Origin: CAG-791 sp002449595
GTDB lineage: Bacteria; Bacillota; Clostridia; Lachnospirales; Lachnospiraceae
Length of the DNA: 64,000 bases
Assembly (NCBI GenBank): GCA_946539855.1
Contig: CAMNHV010000003.1
Coordinates: 41,537 to 105,536, forward strand
Reading direction: 5' to 3'
Translations under genes and position numbers: made by a program
Shown here: positions 54,214-62,661 of the stretch, piece by piece
Layout: each line of letters starts with the position of its first letter
How positions within the stretch are numbered: position 1 is the stretch's first letter
Notes under the pieces: generated by a model
What the model was told of the DNA's origin: nothing
Database searches by the model: none
Seen by the model: only the letters and a program-made list of their open reading frames with translations

Positions 54214-55830
54214 TCAACCCAGTTCCACCTCCAGCTGTGTGTGGAAGGGTTTCACCGGAAGCCCTGCGGCATTGCGGATCCGGACATCCGTGTAGGCCTC
54301 CTCCGCAAAGGAGATGCGGAGCAGCGCTGTGCCTGCCGGGATCTGAACCTGCAGCTCGATCATGTCGTCCTCGGTCCTGACCTGTCCGGCAGGGATCTCC
54401 TTCTCATCCGCAAAGAGGCGGAAGCAGGAGGACGGGTCATACTCCGGCGTCTCCTCCGCGGTCAGGCCGCCCTCCGCGTGCAGGAAGTGCATACGGATCA
54501 CAGCCGCGCTGCCTTCCGGGTTGGAGCTGTCCGGATCGGGGGCGGAAAAAGTTTTTCCCCGCATCTCAGCAGAATGGAATTCCGGGGGATCGCAGAGGAT
54601 GTTCTCACCGTACACGTGCCCTCTCGCGAGCAGCGCGAGGCGCTCGCCGACTTCGATCTTGTACTTGGGGTGAATGTCGATCCGGTCGCCGAGATCCATG
54701 ACGGAAGTCATCGCGGTGTAGGGGATGACGTGGGCGGCGTGGTCCTGCTTTTCGCGGACGGCCGGGTAGAGCTCGCCGCTGATGTCAAGCCAGGTCCCGA
54801 ACGGCGCGAGCTGCACAAAAAGGAACGGCAGCGTCTCATTCCGGAACGTATCGCGATAGCACTGGATGAGCGCCTTCATCGTCTGGTCGTAGATGTCCGC
54901 GTACTCGTCGTCGGACTCGCCCTGGTACCAGAGGACGCCCTTCACCGAGAGCGGCGCGATCGTCTCCAGCATCGTGTGGTAGAGGCCGGACGGGCGGTAA
55001 TAATGCCAGGGACCGAGCGGCAGTTCCGGATCATTCGCGTGCTCGCGCATCCAGACATCCTGCTCCTTGCGGGTGAGGCCGTACATGACGGTCCTCCACT
55101 CGAGCTCGTGGCGGTAGGAGTTTTCGTGGGCAAAAGCCTTTAGGCTCGCCTCCTCAAGCTCGGCCGGATCCCATTTGTCGACTTCCGCCTGGTAGTCCCT
55201 GTTAAAGACGTTCAGCGGCTCCTCGCGGAGGTAGGACTCCTCGATCCAGCAGCAGGCTTTCGTGCCGCCCCAGTTGCAGCCGATCACGCCGACCGGGACG
55301 CCCTGCGTCTCGCGGATCTTTCTCGCGAACGCGTAGCCGGGCGCGGAAAATACGCCCCAGGCCTCATGCCCTTCCTGAAACCAGAAACCGCTGTCTTCTT
55401 CGTGTCTCCAGAGCTGGCCCTCGTAGGAGATGCGCGGCACGTTGAACATGCGGACTTCGGGGTCCCGCTGCCAGTGCTGCACGTCGTTCCAGTGCGCGTC
55501 GTAGCGGAGGTAGTATTCCATGTTGGACTGGCCGCAGGCGAGCCAGACGTCGCCGACGCAGACGTCTTTGATCGTGATCTCAGGTTCGCTCGCGTCATCC
55601 GCGCTCAGTTCCAGTTCGTATCCGGTGCCCGGTTTCTGCGGGGCCAGCGTAATCAGGAAGGCACCTTCCGAATCTGCGGCGGCCTGCGCCTTCGCCTCTC
55701 CTTCCGGTCCGCGGAGCACCGCAGTGACGCGCGTTCCTTCATCCGCGCTTCCGAAGATGCGGATCTCCTGTTCCCTCTGCAGTACCATTCCGTCCGCGAA
55801 TATCTGCGGAAGTGTGATCTTCTTTTCCAT
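54214..55830 (-). CDS. Sialate O-acetylesterase-like SGNH hydrolase
   Basis: A 538-residue protein from MEKKITLPQIF; five upstream codons are open. The catalytic serine is in WLACGQSNMEYYLRYD (SGNH block I), followed by GVIGCNWGGTKACCWIE, VLWYQGESDDE and the catalytic-triad DxxH in LGDRIDIHPKYKIEVGERLA. An N-terminal beta domain and a C-terminal beta domain are typical of the family. It removes O-acetyl groups from sialic acid or from xylan/pectin-type glycans. No signal peptide, so cytoplasmic. No nan genes are adjacent. Confidence 0.87.
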   Translation of the reverse strand: MEKKITLPQIFADGMVLQREQEIRIFGSADEGTRVTAVLRGPEGEAKAQAAADSEGAFLITLAPQKPGTGYELELSADDASEPEITIKDVCVGDVWLACGQSNMEYYLRYDAHWNDVQHWQRDPEVRMFNVPRISYEGQLWRHEEDSGFWFQEGHEAWGVFSAPGYAFARKIRETQGVPVGVIGCNWGGTKACCWIEESYLREEPLNVFNRDYQAEVDKWDPAELEEASLKAFAHENSYRHELEWRTVMYGLTRKEQDVWMREHANDPELPLGPWHYYRPSGLYHTMLETIAPLSVKGVLWYQGESDDEYADIYDQTMKALIQCYRDTFRNETLPFLFVQLAPFGTWLDISGELYPAVREKQDHAAHVIPYTAMTSVMDLGDRIDIHPKYKIEVGERLALLARGHVYGENILCDPPEFHSAEMRGKTFSAPDPDSSNPEGSAAVIRMHFLHAEGGLTAEETPEYDPSSCFRLFADEKEIPAGQVRTEDDMIELQVQIPAGTALLRISFAEEAYTDVRIRNAAGLPVKPFHTQLEVELG

Positions 55831-55855
55831 TTTGTTCCTCCTCACTGAGACAGTC

Positions 55856-56434
55856 TTATTCTGCGAGTTTTGCCGCCGACAGGCCGAGCTCGTCCGCGTG
55901 ATCCTTCATGCCCTTGATGCAGATGTCCGCGACGTCCCGGATGTCCATCGCGAGCAGCTCGCATCCCTTGAGGATCAGCTCACGGTTGCACTTGGCTGCG
56001 AACCGTTTGTCCTTCCACTTCTTCATGAAGCTCTTGAGTTCCATGTCCTCGATCCCGTTCGGGCGCATACGCGCGGCAGCCTGGATGATGCCGCTGAGTT
56101 CGTCGACGGTGAAAAGGCTTTTCTCCATCGGTGTCAGCGGTTCCACGTCGTTGCGGATCGTGTAGCCATGGCTTAAGATCGCGCGGATGTCCTCCTCGGG
56201 GACACCTGCTGCCCGGAGCGGTTCCTCCGTGTGCTCGAGGTGCTCTTCAGGGTACTTCTCGTAGTCGTAGTCGTGCAGGTAGCCGACGGCTTCCCAGTGC
56301 GCCCGGTCCTCGCCGAAGTGCTCCGCCATCGCGTCCATGCAGGCGGCCACATTCGCCGCGTGGAGCTTCAAATGGTCCTCCGTGACCATGGTGTCGTTCA
56401 GTCTCTTTGCTTCCTCAATCGTGAGTCGTTCCAT
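55856..56434 (-). CDS. HD-domain hydrolase
   Basis: A 192-residue protein with an HD metal site: His in LKLHAANVAACMDAMAEHFGE, the HD pair in VGYLHDYDYEKYPEEHLEHTE, and later His in ILSHGYTIRND. Relatives hydrolyse nucleotides or short phosphate esters; the substrate is unknown. Distinct from the HD protein at 10072. It starts 28 bp after mnmA and ends 25 bp before the esterase. Confidence 0.8.
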   Translation of the reverse strand: MERLTIEEAKRLNDTMVTEDHLKLHAANVAACMDAMAEHFGEDRAHWEAVGYLHDYDYEKYPEEHLEHTEEPLRAAGVPEEDIRAILSHGYTIRNDVEPLTPMEKSLFTVDELSGIIQAAARMRPNGIEDMELKSFMKKWKDKRFAAKCNRELILKGCELLAMDIRDVADICIKGMKDHADELGLSAAKLAE

Positions 56435-56462
56435 CTGTGTTGCCTTGCCTTTCCACTGTGTT

Positions 56463-57530
56463 CTATTTTTGTATTATGATGCCGCCTCCAATGACGCATT
56501 CGTTCTCGTCATAAAAGACCGCCGACTGCCCCGGCGCCGCTGCGCGGACCGGCTGGTCGAAACAGATCCTGACCTTCTCCGGCGAGATGCGCTCGATCAG
56601 CGCGTTCTCTCCTTCGTGATGGTACCTTACTTTTACGTTCGCGCGGACCGGTTCGCCGGGCAGGATGTCCGGGATGCCCTGGAAGTGAAGGTCCGTGACT
56701 TCGATCTCGCTGCTCATGATCTCAGCCTCGTCCAGCGCGATCACGACCTCGTTCGTCTCCGGCCGGATCTCCTTCACGAAGACAGGGTGTCCGAGCGAGA
56801 GGCCGAGGCGCTTGCGCTGGCCGATCGTGTAATGGATGATCCCGTTATGCGTGCCGAGGATATTCCCGTCCGCGTCGACGAAGTTCCCGGCGACTGCCTC
56901 TTCCTGCCCTTCTTCCGAGAGGATGAACTTCGCGTGATCATTGTCCGGTATAAAACAGATCTCCTGGGAATCCTTCTTGTGCGCGACCGGCAGCTGCGCC
57001 TCCTCCGCGATGGCCCGGACCTCATCCTTCGTGAGATCCGACAGCGGCAGGAGTGTGCGCGAGAGCTGTTCCTGCGACAGGCGGTAGAGCATGTAGGCCT
57101 GGTCCTTTTTCGACGAGGCGCGCTTTACGGTGTACCTGCCGTTTTCCAGCTTCACGATCGAGGCGTAGTGGCCCGTCGCGACGTAGTCGGCCTGCAGGAC
57201 GCCGGCCAGGTACGTCATCCATTCCCACTTCACGCGGCGGTTGCAGATGACGCATGGATTCGGCGTTTTCCCGCTCACGTATTCCCTCACGAACGGCTCG
57301 ATGACGCTCTGCCGGAAGGCCTGCTCGCAGTTCAGCGTCCGGTATCCGATCCCGATCCGGTCCGCGATCCTCCTCGCGTCGTCGATCTCGCAGCAGCGGC
57401 TCTCCTCGCCCTCCTGCGACGTCCAGGTGCGGAGGGTCACGCCGATCACCTCATATCCCTGTTTCTTCAGCAGATATGCCGCGACTGCGCTGTCGACGCC
57501 GCCCGACATGCCTACGATCACTTTTGCCAT
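56463..57530 (-). CDS. mnmA: tRNA-specific 2-thiouridylase
   Basis: Adds sulfur to U34 of Glu, Gln and Lys tRNAs. The 355-residue protein starts MAKVIVGMSGGVDSAVAAYLL (PP-loop), and has the catalytic cysteines in NPCVICNRRVKW and QEICFIPDNDH, plus LGLSLGHPVFVKEI of the central domain. The longer frame upstream lacks similarity and covers the promoter. It has an extended -10 promoter 40 bp upstream. Confidence 0.95.
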   Translation of the reverse strand: MAKVIVGMSGGVDSAVAAYLLKKQGYEVIGVTLRTWTSQEGEESRCCEIDDARRIADRIGIGYRTLNCEQAFRQSVIEPFVREYVSGKTPNPCVICNRRVKWEWMTYLAGVLQADYVATGHYASIVKLENGRYTVKRASSKKDQAYMLYRLSQEQLSRTLLPLSDLTKDEVRAIAEEAQLPVAHKKDSQEICFIPDNDHAKFILSEEGQEEAVAGNFVDADGNILGTHNGIIHYTIGQRKRLGLSLGHPVFVKEIRPETNEVVIALDEAEIMSSEIEVTDLHFQGIPDILPGEPVRANVKVRYHHEGENALIERISPEKVRICFDQPVRAAAPGQSAVFYDENECVIGGGIIIQK

Positions 57531-57570
57531 GGATGCTCCCTGTCTGAAAATTTTGACACTCACTCGTTCC

Positions 57571-57579
57571 ATTATAGCA
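57571..57579 (-). promoter_or_regulatory. Extended -10 promoter of mnmA
   Basis: TGCTATAAT on the minus strand, a TGN extended -10 box, about 40 bp before the mnmA start. No good -35 is present; the position is taken by the hairpin at 57582-57609. Confidence 0.5.
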
Positions 57580-57581
57580 TT

Positions 57582-57609
57582 AAGAACTGCCGCAAATGCG
57601 GCAGTTCTT
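57582..57609 (-). terminator. Perfect hairpin between the surface-protein gene and mnmA
   Basis: AAGAACTGCCGCA and TGCGGCAGTTCTT form a 13-bp stem with a 2-nt loop, about 17 bases upstream of the stop side of the surface-protein gene (which ends at 57626). It is a likely terminator for that operon although the T run is short. Confidence 0.5.
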
Positions 57610-57625
57610 GGCTCTCAAAAAATCT

Positions 57626-59722
57626 TCAGCGGGTCCTGCCTCTTCGGAAGAGCAGGACTGCGGCGATCGCCGCACACAGGACTGCCGCACAGGCGCCGAG
57701 TTCGATCCAGGTATCGCTGTCGAAGTCCGACAGAGCAGTTCCTCCGCTCACAGCTTCCGCCCCGGAAGCGTCCTGCGTATTCTCACCGGACATCGGACCC
57801 ATTCCCGCGCCTGCTCCATGCTGTCCCTGCATTTCGCCTTCTGTCATTCCTTCGGGAAGTTCCGGCATTTCACCTTCTGTCATTCCTCCGGATAGTTCCG
57901 GCATCTCGCCTTCTGTCATTCCCTCGGGCGGCTGCGGCATCTCGCCTTCTGTCATTCCTTCCGGCGGCTGGGGCATGGTTCCGTCAGAATTCTGCGCATC
58001 CCACGGGCGCTGTCCGCCCTTTCCGCCGTGGCCGAAGCCGCCTCTTCCGGCGAGGCCAAATCCCGTTCCGGCGCTGCTGTCTGAAGACGTCGTGCCTTCT
58101 GTGCTCCCTGATGCCGTACCCTCTGTTGCTGCACCTTCTGTGCTTCCTGCCGAAGCTGTGCCTTGAGCACTCGCAGTCCGCTGCCGCATGCCTCCCCAGT
58201 TCATGGTGCCGCCGAACGCGGAGCTGGCTGCGTCGCCGTAGGAAGCAGATACTTCGTCAAGCGTGATCTCTTCCACATTGTCGCCGATCGCGATCAGGTA
58301 AGTCTCGCCGAGCGTCAGCTCCGGGATGCTGATATTTGCGGAGTTGAAGCTGCAGGGCACCTCCCAGGAGACCAGGACGTTGCCGTCCGCGTCTTCGACC
58401 GCGAGCGTCGTTCCCGCGTCCGCGCCGTCACTGAAGTTGTAAAGGATCGCGCACTGCGTCGACGAACTGTCGAAAGCCTCTGCCATGGAGTAGCTGCCGC
58501 ATGCGATGACGCTTCCGCCTGTGATCTCGCAGACGCCGCCGCTCTCGCTGCCGTAGTCGATCGCGTTGTTGGAGCCGCTGCCGGAGAGGCTGACCCGAAT
58601 CGTGCCGCCGCTGATGTAAATGTTGCCGTTGGAGTCCAGTCCGTCCGCGTCCCGCGCCGACTCATTGATAATTGTGATCGTGCCTCCGCTGATGCGGATC
58701 TCGGACAGTTCTTCGGTCGTATCTGTGGTATCTGTCGCTTTTGCTGCATCCGTGTTGCCGGAGTTCGCCTTTTCTGCGGAGTTACCGGAATCCGTCACTG
58801 CTGTTGTATTGCCATGCATCATGCCGCCGAAGCCGCCCATACCCATCATGCTGGTCCCGCCGTTCGCGTTAAATCCGTCGTCGGTCGGATAGATCGTGAT
58901 ATCGCCGCCGGTCATCTCGATCTGCGGCGCCTCGATGCCTTCGTAGCACTCGGTGATCAGCACTGTGCCGCTCTCGATATAAACTTCTGTGTCACAGTGG
59001 ATGCCGTCGTCGCCGGAGCTGATCGTGAGATCCGCTTCCATGATCCTGACGCTGTCGTTGACGTGAATGCCGTCGCCAGGTGCCGTGATGCTGATCGTCC
59101 CGCCGGTGATCACGAGCTCGTCGTTGCCTTCGATCCCATGCTTGTAGCTGCCGGTGATCGTGAGGGAGCCGCTGCCGTTGATCGTCAGGTCATCATGTGC
59201 GTAGATGACGCCGCCGGTGCCGTCCTCGATTGCTTCGTCCGAATACGGCTCGCCGCTCGTCAGGCTGTTCTCCGTCCCTTCTTTCAATGTGAGAAAAACC
59301 TTGTCCGCCTGATCCACACGAATTACCGCATCGTCACTGCAGGTGACGTCCACGCCGTCCAGCATGATCCAGACTTTGGAGTTGTCGTAGGCGTCCACGA
59401 CGATGCTGCCGTCCGTGAGCGTCCCGGTGATCGTGTATTTTCCGCTGGCGGTGATATAGACGCTGCCGTCGTTGACGTATGCGCCGCTGCCTCTGATCTT
59501 CGCTGTATCACCGTTTAATGTGATCTTTGTTGCGTCTTCATCGCTCCACGTGCCGTTCTGGTCGTTGGCGGTGAAGTATTCTGTGCCTGTATAGTTTTCT
59601 GCATCTTCATCGGCCAGGACCTGGATTCCGAGGGATTCCCCATTCATGAATAAGACCGTGAGGAGGATGGCGCAGATCATGACTGCGATGCAGATGATGT
59701 CTATGTGTTTGTGGGCTGACAT
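57626..59722 (-). CDS. Membrane-anchored beta-helix carbohydrate-binding protein (Cthe_2159-like)
   Basis: The 698-residue protein has an N-terminal membrane segment (about 7-27), a long right-handed beta-helix (about 40-480; repeated patterns such as GGVIYAHDDLTINGSGSLTI, ELVITGGTISITAPGDGIHVND, EMTGGDITIYPTDDGFNANGG), a Gly/Ser/Thr/Ala-rich linker, four 12-residue Met-Pro-Glu-Gly repeats (about 583-630) and a C-terminal membrane helix followed by RRGRTR. The fold resembles Cthe_2159-type polygalacturonate-binding proteins. It is the last gene after DUF4956 and VTC; in many Firmicutes a secreted CotH or beta-helix protein takes this place. Two membrane anchors imply an outside loop. Confidence 0.82.
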   Translation of the reverse strand: MSAHKHIDIICIAVMICAILLTVLFMNGESLGIQVLADEDAENYTGTEYFTANDQNGTWSDEDATKITLNGDTAKIRGSGAYVNDGSVYITASGKYTITGTLTDGSIVVDAYDNSKVWIMLDGVDVTCSDDAVIRVDQADKVFLTLKEGTENSLTSGEPYSDEAIEDGTGGVIYAHDDLTINGSGSLTITGSYKHGIEGNDELVITGGTISITAPGDGIHVNDSVRIMEADLTISSGDDGIHCDTEVYIESGTVLITECYEGIEAPQIEMTGGDITIYPTDDGFNANGGTSMMGMGGFGGMMHGNTTAVTDSGNSAEKANSGNTDAAKATDTTDTTEELSEIRISGGTITIINESARDADGLDSNGNIYISGGTIRVSLSGSGSNNAIDYGSESGGVCEITGGSVIACGSYSMAEAFDSSSTQCAILYNFSDGADAGTTLAVEDADGNVLVSWEVPCSFNSANISIPELTLGETYLIAIGDNVEEITLDEVSASYGDAASSAFGGTMNWGGMRQRTASAQGTASAGSTEGAATEGTASGSTEGTTSSDSSAGTGFGLAGRGGFGHGGKGGQRPWDAQNSDGTMPQPPEGMTEGEMPQPPEGMTEGEMPELSGGMTEGEMPELPEGMTEGEMQGQHGAGAGMGPMSGENTQDASGAEAVSGGTALSDFDSDTWIELGACAAVLCAAIAAVLLFRRGRTR
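57833..57976 (-). repeat. Tandem 36-bp repeats coding 12-residue units
   Basis: Four in-frame copies of a 36-bp unit coding MPxxPxGMTEGE-type peptides. The first two copies are identical in protein, the other two differ at a few residues. They sit in the linker before the C-terminal membrane helix. Confidence 0.85.
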
Positions 59723-59749
59723 TGACGTGTCCTTTCTATGGTTTCGTAG

Positions 59750-60421
59750 TTAACCCGTGTATTCGCCGTTAAAGCTCACTAGCACCGCGCTGCTGACGCC
59801 GGGAATCTCGGAGAGGGAGTTGATGAAGTCGGTGTTCTCGGAGGCGAGGCGCACTTCGTAGTTGACCTCGACTTCGCCGCGGCGGGCGGTCTTGCTCTTA
59901 ACGCTCAGTTTCTTGGTGTAGTCGCGAAGGAAGCTCTCTGCTTCCGCCTCGCTCTGGTGGTCCTCACAGCGCAGAACGACGATGTAGGGATTCGTGCTTT
60001 CCTTGCGGTTCGCGAAGATCAGGATGATGATGCCGATGAGGACGCTGCCGAAAACCGCGAGCGGGATCATTCCTGCCGCCAGCACGATGCCGGCCGCGAT
60101 CGCCCAGAACAGGAACGCGATGTCCAGGGGCTCCTTAATTGCCGTCCGGAAACGAACAATGGACAGCGCACCGACCATACCTAAGGAAAGAACGACGTTG
60201 CTTGTGACGGCCAGGATCACGAATGCTGTGATCATCGTCAGGGCGACGAGCGTGACCCCGAAGCTGGCGCTGTACATGACGCCGGCGTAAGTCTTTTTGT
60301 AGATCAGATAGATGAAAAGTCCGAGTGCAAAGGCCAGGGCCATGCAGAGCACCATATCCAGAACGCTGACGCTGGTCACATTCTCAAGAAAGCTTGATTT
60401 GAAGATATCGCTAAAAGTCAT
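59750..60421 (-). CDS. DUF4956 membrane protein
   Basis: A 223-residue protein with four hydrophobic segments in the first 130 residues (including VLDMVLCMALAFALGLFIYLIYKKTYAG) and a soluble C-terminal ferredoxin-like domain (PYIVVLRCEDHQSEAEAESFLRDYTKKLSVKSKTARRGEVEVNYEVRL). The segment VVLSLGMVGALSIVRFRTAIKEPLDIAFLFWAIAAG is the family hallmark. DUF4956 genes usually lie beside a VTC-domain gene, as here. Function is unknown; export or synthesis of a polyphosphate-like or other polymer has been suggested by context. Confidence 0.88.
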   Translation of the reverse strand: MTFSDIFKSSFLENVTSVSVLDMVLCMALAFALGLFIYLIYKKTYAGVMYSASFGVTLVALTMITAFVILAVTSNVVLSLGMVGALSIVRFRTAIKEPLDIAFLFWAIAAGIVLAAGMIPLAVFGSVLIGIIILIFANRKESTNPYIVVLRCEDHQSEAEAESFLRDYTKKLSVKSKTARRGEVEVNYEVRLASENTDFINSLSEIPGVSSAVLVSFNGEYTG

Positions 60422-60560
60422 TGTAGTTTCCTCCTGTCATTTGGTGATGTTAAAGACATCTCAAAATTGTTTGCTGTATTGATTCGTTTCAATCATGTAT
60501 TCTGTTGCCTGTATCGTCCGCCGTGGTGGAGTATCTTCCTGTCGGTCCGAATTCTGCGGA

Positions 60561-61238
60561 TCATCCGTAGACCCTGCACTGCGCGTATTTGGAAAAGGCC
60601 GCCGCCCGCCGGTTCGGAAGCTGCACCGCATCGCGGATGATCGCGGGCAGGTACTCGTCCCATTTGACCTCGAGGATGATCGGCGCGTCTCCCGCCGAAA
60701 TCGTTACACATTCCGGATCCAGGAAGTCGGTGTTCTTCATCGCGGTCCGGATGTCGTAGTCGAGCGTCACCCTGACGTTGCCGGGACCGTAGATAAAAGG
60801 TTCCCGCGTGTAGTCCACGATCGTCATCGGCCGCATTCCCTGGTACCGCATCTTGCAGTAGAGTTCCTGCACCAGCGGCCTCCCGCTGTCCATCATCCAG
60901 TCGATGTCTCCGTCGACGATGCTCTGCGCCTCTTCTGCCGTGAGATTCGCACTGTATTTCGTGCCGAGGCCGTTCATGCGGCTCTTCTTCTCCAGATGGA
61001 TCACGGACGGATCAAAGTTGTAATACCGAATGCGCCATTTCTCTCTGCGATTGACGCCGTCGATCTTCTCTCGCAGCGCCTTATCATTCAGGTTGTCGAA
61101 GTAGAGGCTCCGGATCAGGTACCTGCCGTCCTTCGCGTGAGGGTCCGGCACCGCGACCGCCCGCATCCTTTGTCTTATCGTGAGCAGGTCCGCGTAATTG
61201 ATCTCGTGTTTCCACTCGTGTCTGTAGTGAATGCCCAT
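60561..61238 (-). CDS. VTC-domain polyphosphate polymerase-like protein
   Basis: A 225-residue protein with the VTC fold: N-terminal YRHEWKHEINYADLLTIRQRM, RSLYFDN, RREKWRIRYYNFDPSVIHLEKKSRMNGLGTKYSANLT, a TVDYTREPFIYGPGNVRVTLDYDIRT segment and ILEVKWDEYLPAIIRDAV. Basic residues of the nucleotide/phosphate tunnel are kept. In yeast the related Vtc4 domain makes polyphosphate from ATP. The bacterial members are short, cytosolic and linked to DUF4956. Start MGIHYRHE; longer frame is leader. It begins an operon with an activator-type promoter. Confidence 0.88.
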   Translation of the reverse strand: MGIHYRHEWKHEINYADLLTIRQRMRAVAVPDPHAKDGRYLIRSLYFDNLNDKALREKIDGVNRREKWRIRYYNFDPSVIHLEKKSRMNGLGTKYSANLTAEEAQSIVDGDIDWMMDSGRPLVQELYCKMRYQGMRPMTIVDYTREPFIYGPGNVRVTLDYDIRTAMKNTDFLDPECVTISAGDAPIILEVKWDEYLPAIIRDAVQLPNRRAAAFSKYAQCRVYG

Positions 61239-61281
61239 TTCTGTCTCCTTCTGTCGGGGGTGTATCTCCCTGACAATGACC

Positions 61282-61314
61282 ACTATAAAAGGCGAACCTA
61301 AAACCAACCTTAAA
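61282..61314 (-). promoter_or_regulatory. Activator-dependent promoter of the VTC operon with direct repeats
   Basis: On the minus strand TTTAAGGTT and TTTTAGGTT (61306-61314 and 61295-61303) form direct repeats with an 11-bp period, followed 7 bp later by the -10 box TATAGT (61282-61287). No -35 consensus is found; the repeats occupy that position. This is the layout used by OmpR/PhoB-family regulators. Confidence 0.6.
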
Positions 61315-61332
61315 GTTTCAAAAAAAATTTTA

Positions 61333-61372
61333 GGTAAGAAAAGAAGCCTTCCCGGAAAATCAGGAAGGCTTC
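61333..61372 (-). terminator. Terminator after the cation diffusion facilitator gene
   Basis: GAAGCCTTCC and GGAAGGCTTC form a perfect 10-bp stem followed by TTTTCTT on the minus strand, about 65 bp after the stop of the gene and before the VTC promoter. Confidence 0.8.
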
Positions 61373-61436
61373 AAACCCATTAAAATTATCTAAAAAGAGT
61401 GTTTGCGTATGAATCTCTGAAATTGAGAGCGGAAAA

Positions 61437-62579
61437 TCAATCCGACACATCAATATCCAGCGCCACTTTCACCGTGTAATCCGGGAAGGCGCGCTGCACT
61501 TCGTCCACGATGTGCGCGTAGGTCCCCATGCGGTCCTCCAGCGCGAAATCGAGAACGACGTCGAAGCTCATCGTCTTGTTTGCCTCGTCCAGGTAGAAGC
61601 CGTGCATCTGCAGCACGCCGTCGTGACCCATGACGATCTTGGTGACTTCATGCCGGGTCTTCGCGGTGGAATCCTTGGACGTGTTGGCGGAATAAATGCC
61701 GATACCGGTCAGCGCCACGCCGAACTGATCGAAGATCTTCTCCTGGATCTGCCGGGTGATCTCATCGATCTTCGACGCCGTATAATTGTCCGGCACTTCG
61801 ATGTGGATCGAGCCGATCGTGCGGTCCGGGCCATAATCATGAAGGAAAAGGTCATACGCACCAAGCACGCCTTCCGTATCCGCGACGGCTCTCTTGATGT
61901 TGCGGGTGAGCTCCGCCGGCGCACGCTGGCCGAGGATATCACTCAGCGTTCCCTGCAGCATCTCGTAGCCGGACTTGATGATGACGACGGAAATGATGGC
62001 ACCGAGCCACGCCTCCAGGCTGACGTGCGTCGTGAGGTAGATGATCGCAGCGACCAGCGTCGTCGTGGAGATCGCCGCGTCCATGGTCGCATCGGCACCG
62101 GACGCGATAAGGCTGTCAGAATCGACCTTCTCACCGGTCTTTTTCACGAAGCGTCCAAGAATGAGCTTCACCGCAATCGCCGCCGCGACAATGATCAGCG
62201 CGGCTGTGCTGTAATCCGGCGTCTCCGGATGAATGATCTTCTTCACCGACTCCACGAAGGACGTGATACCTGCGTAGAGCACGATCACGGAAATGCTCAT
62301 GGCACTCAGGTACTCGATCCTCCCGTGGCCGAGCGGATGATCCTTGTCCGGCGCGCGCCCCGCAAGCTTCGTCCCGATGATCGTGATGACAGAGCTCAGC
62401 GCGTCACTCAAGTTGTTGATCGCATCGTTCACGATCGCGATCGAGTGCGAACTGATGCCGACAAACGCCTTAAACGCCGCCAGAAAAACATTCGCCGCAA
62501 TACCGATAACACTCGTCCTGATGATGATCTTCTCGCGGGATCCCTGTGTTCCTTCTTTCGAACCGCCCATTTCAGCCAC
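61437..62579 (-). CDS. Cation diffusion facilitator family transporter
   Basis: A 380-residue efflux protein for divalent metals (Zn, Mn, Fe or similar). About six membrane helices in residues 25-215, with metal-site motifs IVNDAINNLSDALSS and GRAPDKDHPLGHGRIEYLS in the first half and ASGADATMDAAIS in helix 5. The C-terminal cytoplasmic ferredoxin-like domain (about 220-380) has the two-lobe pattern; a second domain part with SFDVVLDFALEDRMGTYAHIVDEVQ is present. Metal specificity is not evident. It is flanked by a terminator below and the membrane protein above. Confidence 0.9.
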   Translation of the reverse strand: MAEMGGSKEGTQGSREKIIIRTSVIGIAANVFLAAFKAFVGISSHSIAIVNDAINNLSDALSSVITIIGTKLAGRAPDKDHPLGHGRIEYLSAMSISVIVLYAGITSFVESVKKIIHPETPDYSTAALIIVAAAIAVKLILGRFVKKTGEKVDSDSLIASGADATMDAAISTTTLVAAIIYLTTHVSLEAWLGAIISVVIIKSGYEMLQGTLSDILGQRAPAELTRNIKRAVADTEGVLGAYDLFLHDYGPDRTIGSIHIEVPDNYTASKIDEITRQIQEKIFDQFGVALTGIGIYSANTSKDSTAKTRHEVTKIVMGHDGVLQMHGFYLDEANKTMSFDVVLDFALEDRMGTYAHIVDEVQRAFPDYTVKVALDIDVSD

Positions 62580-62661
62580 CCGTTGACTCCTTCATCCCCT
62601 TGTGCCGGCGTCACTGCTGTCGAGATCCGCAGCCGCCTCTCATTTGAATCCTATGGTTCGC

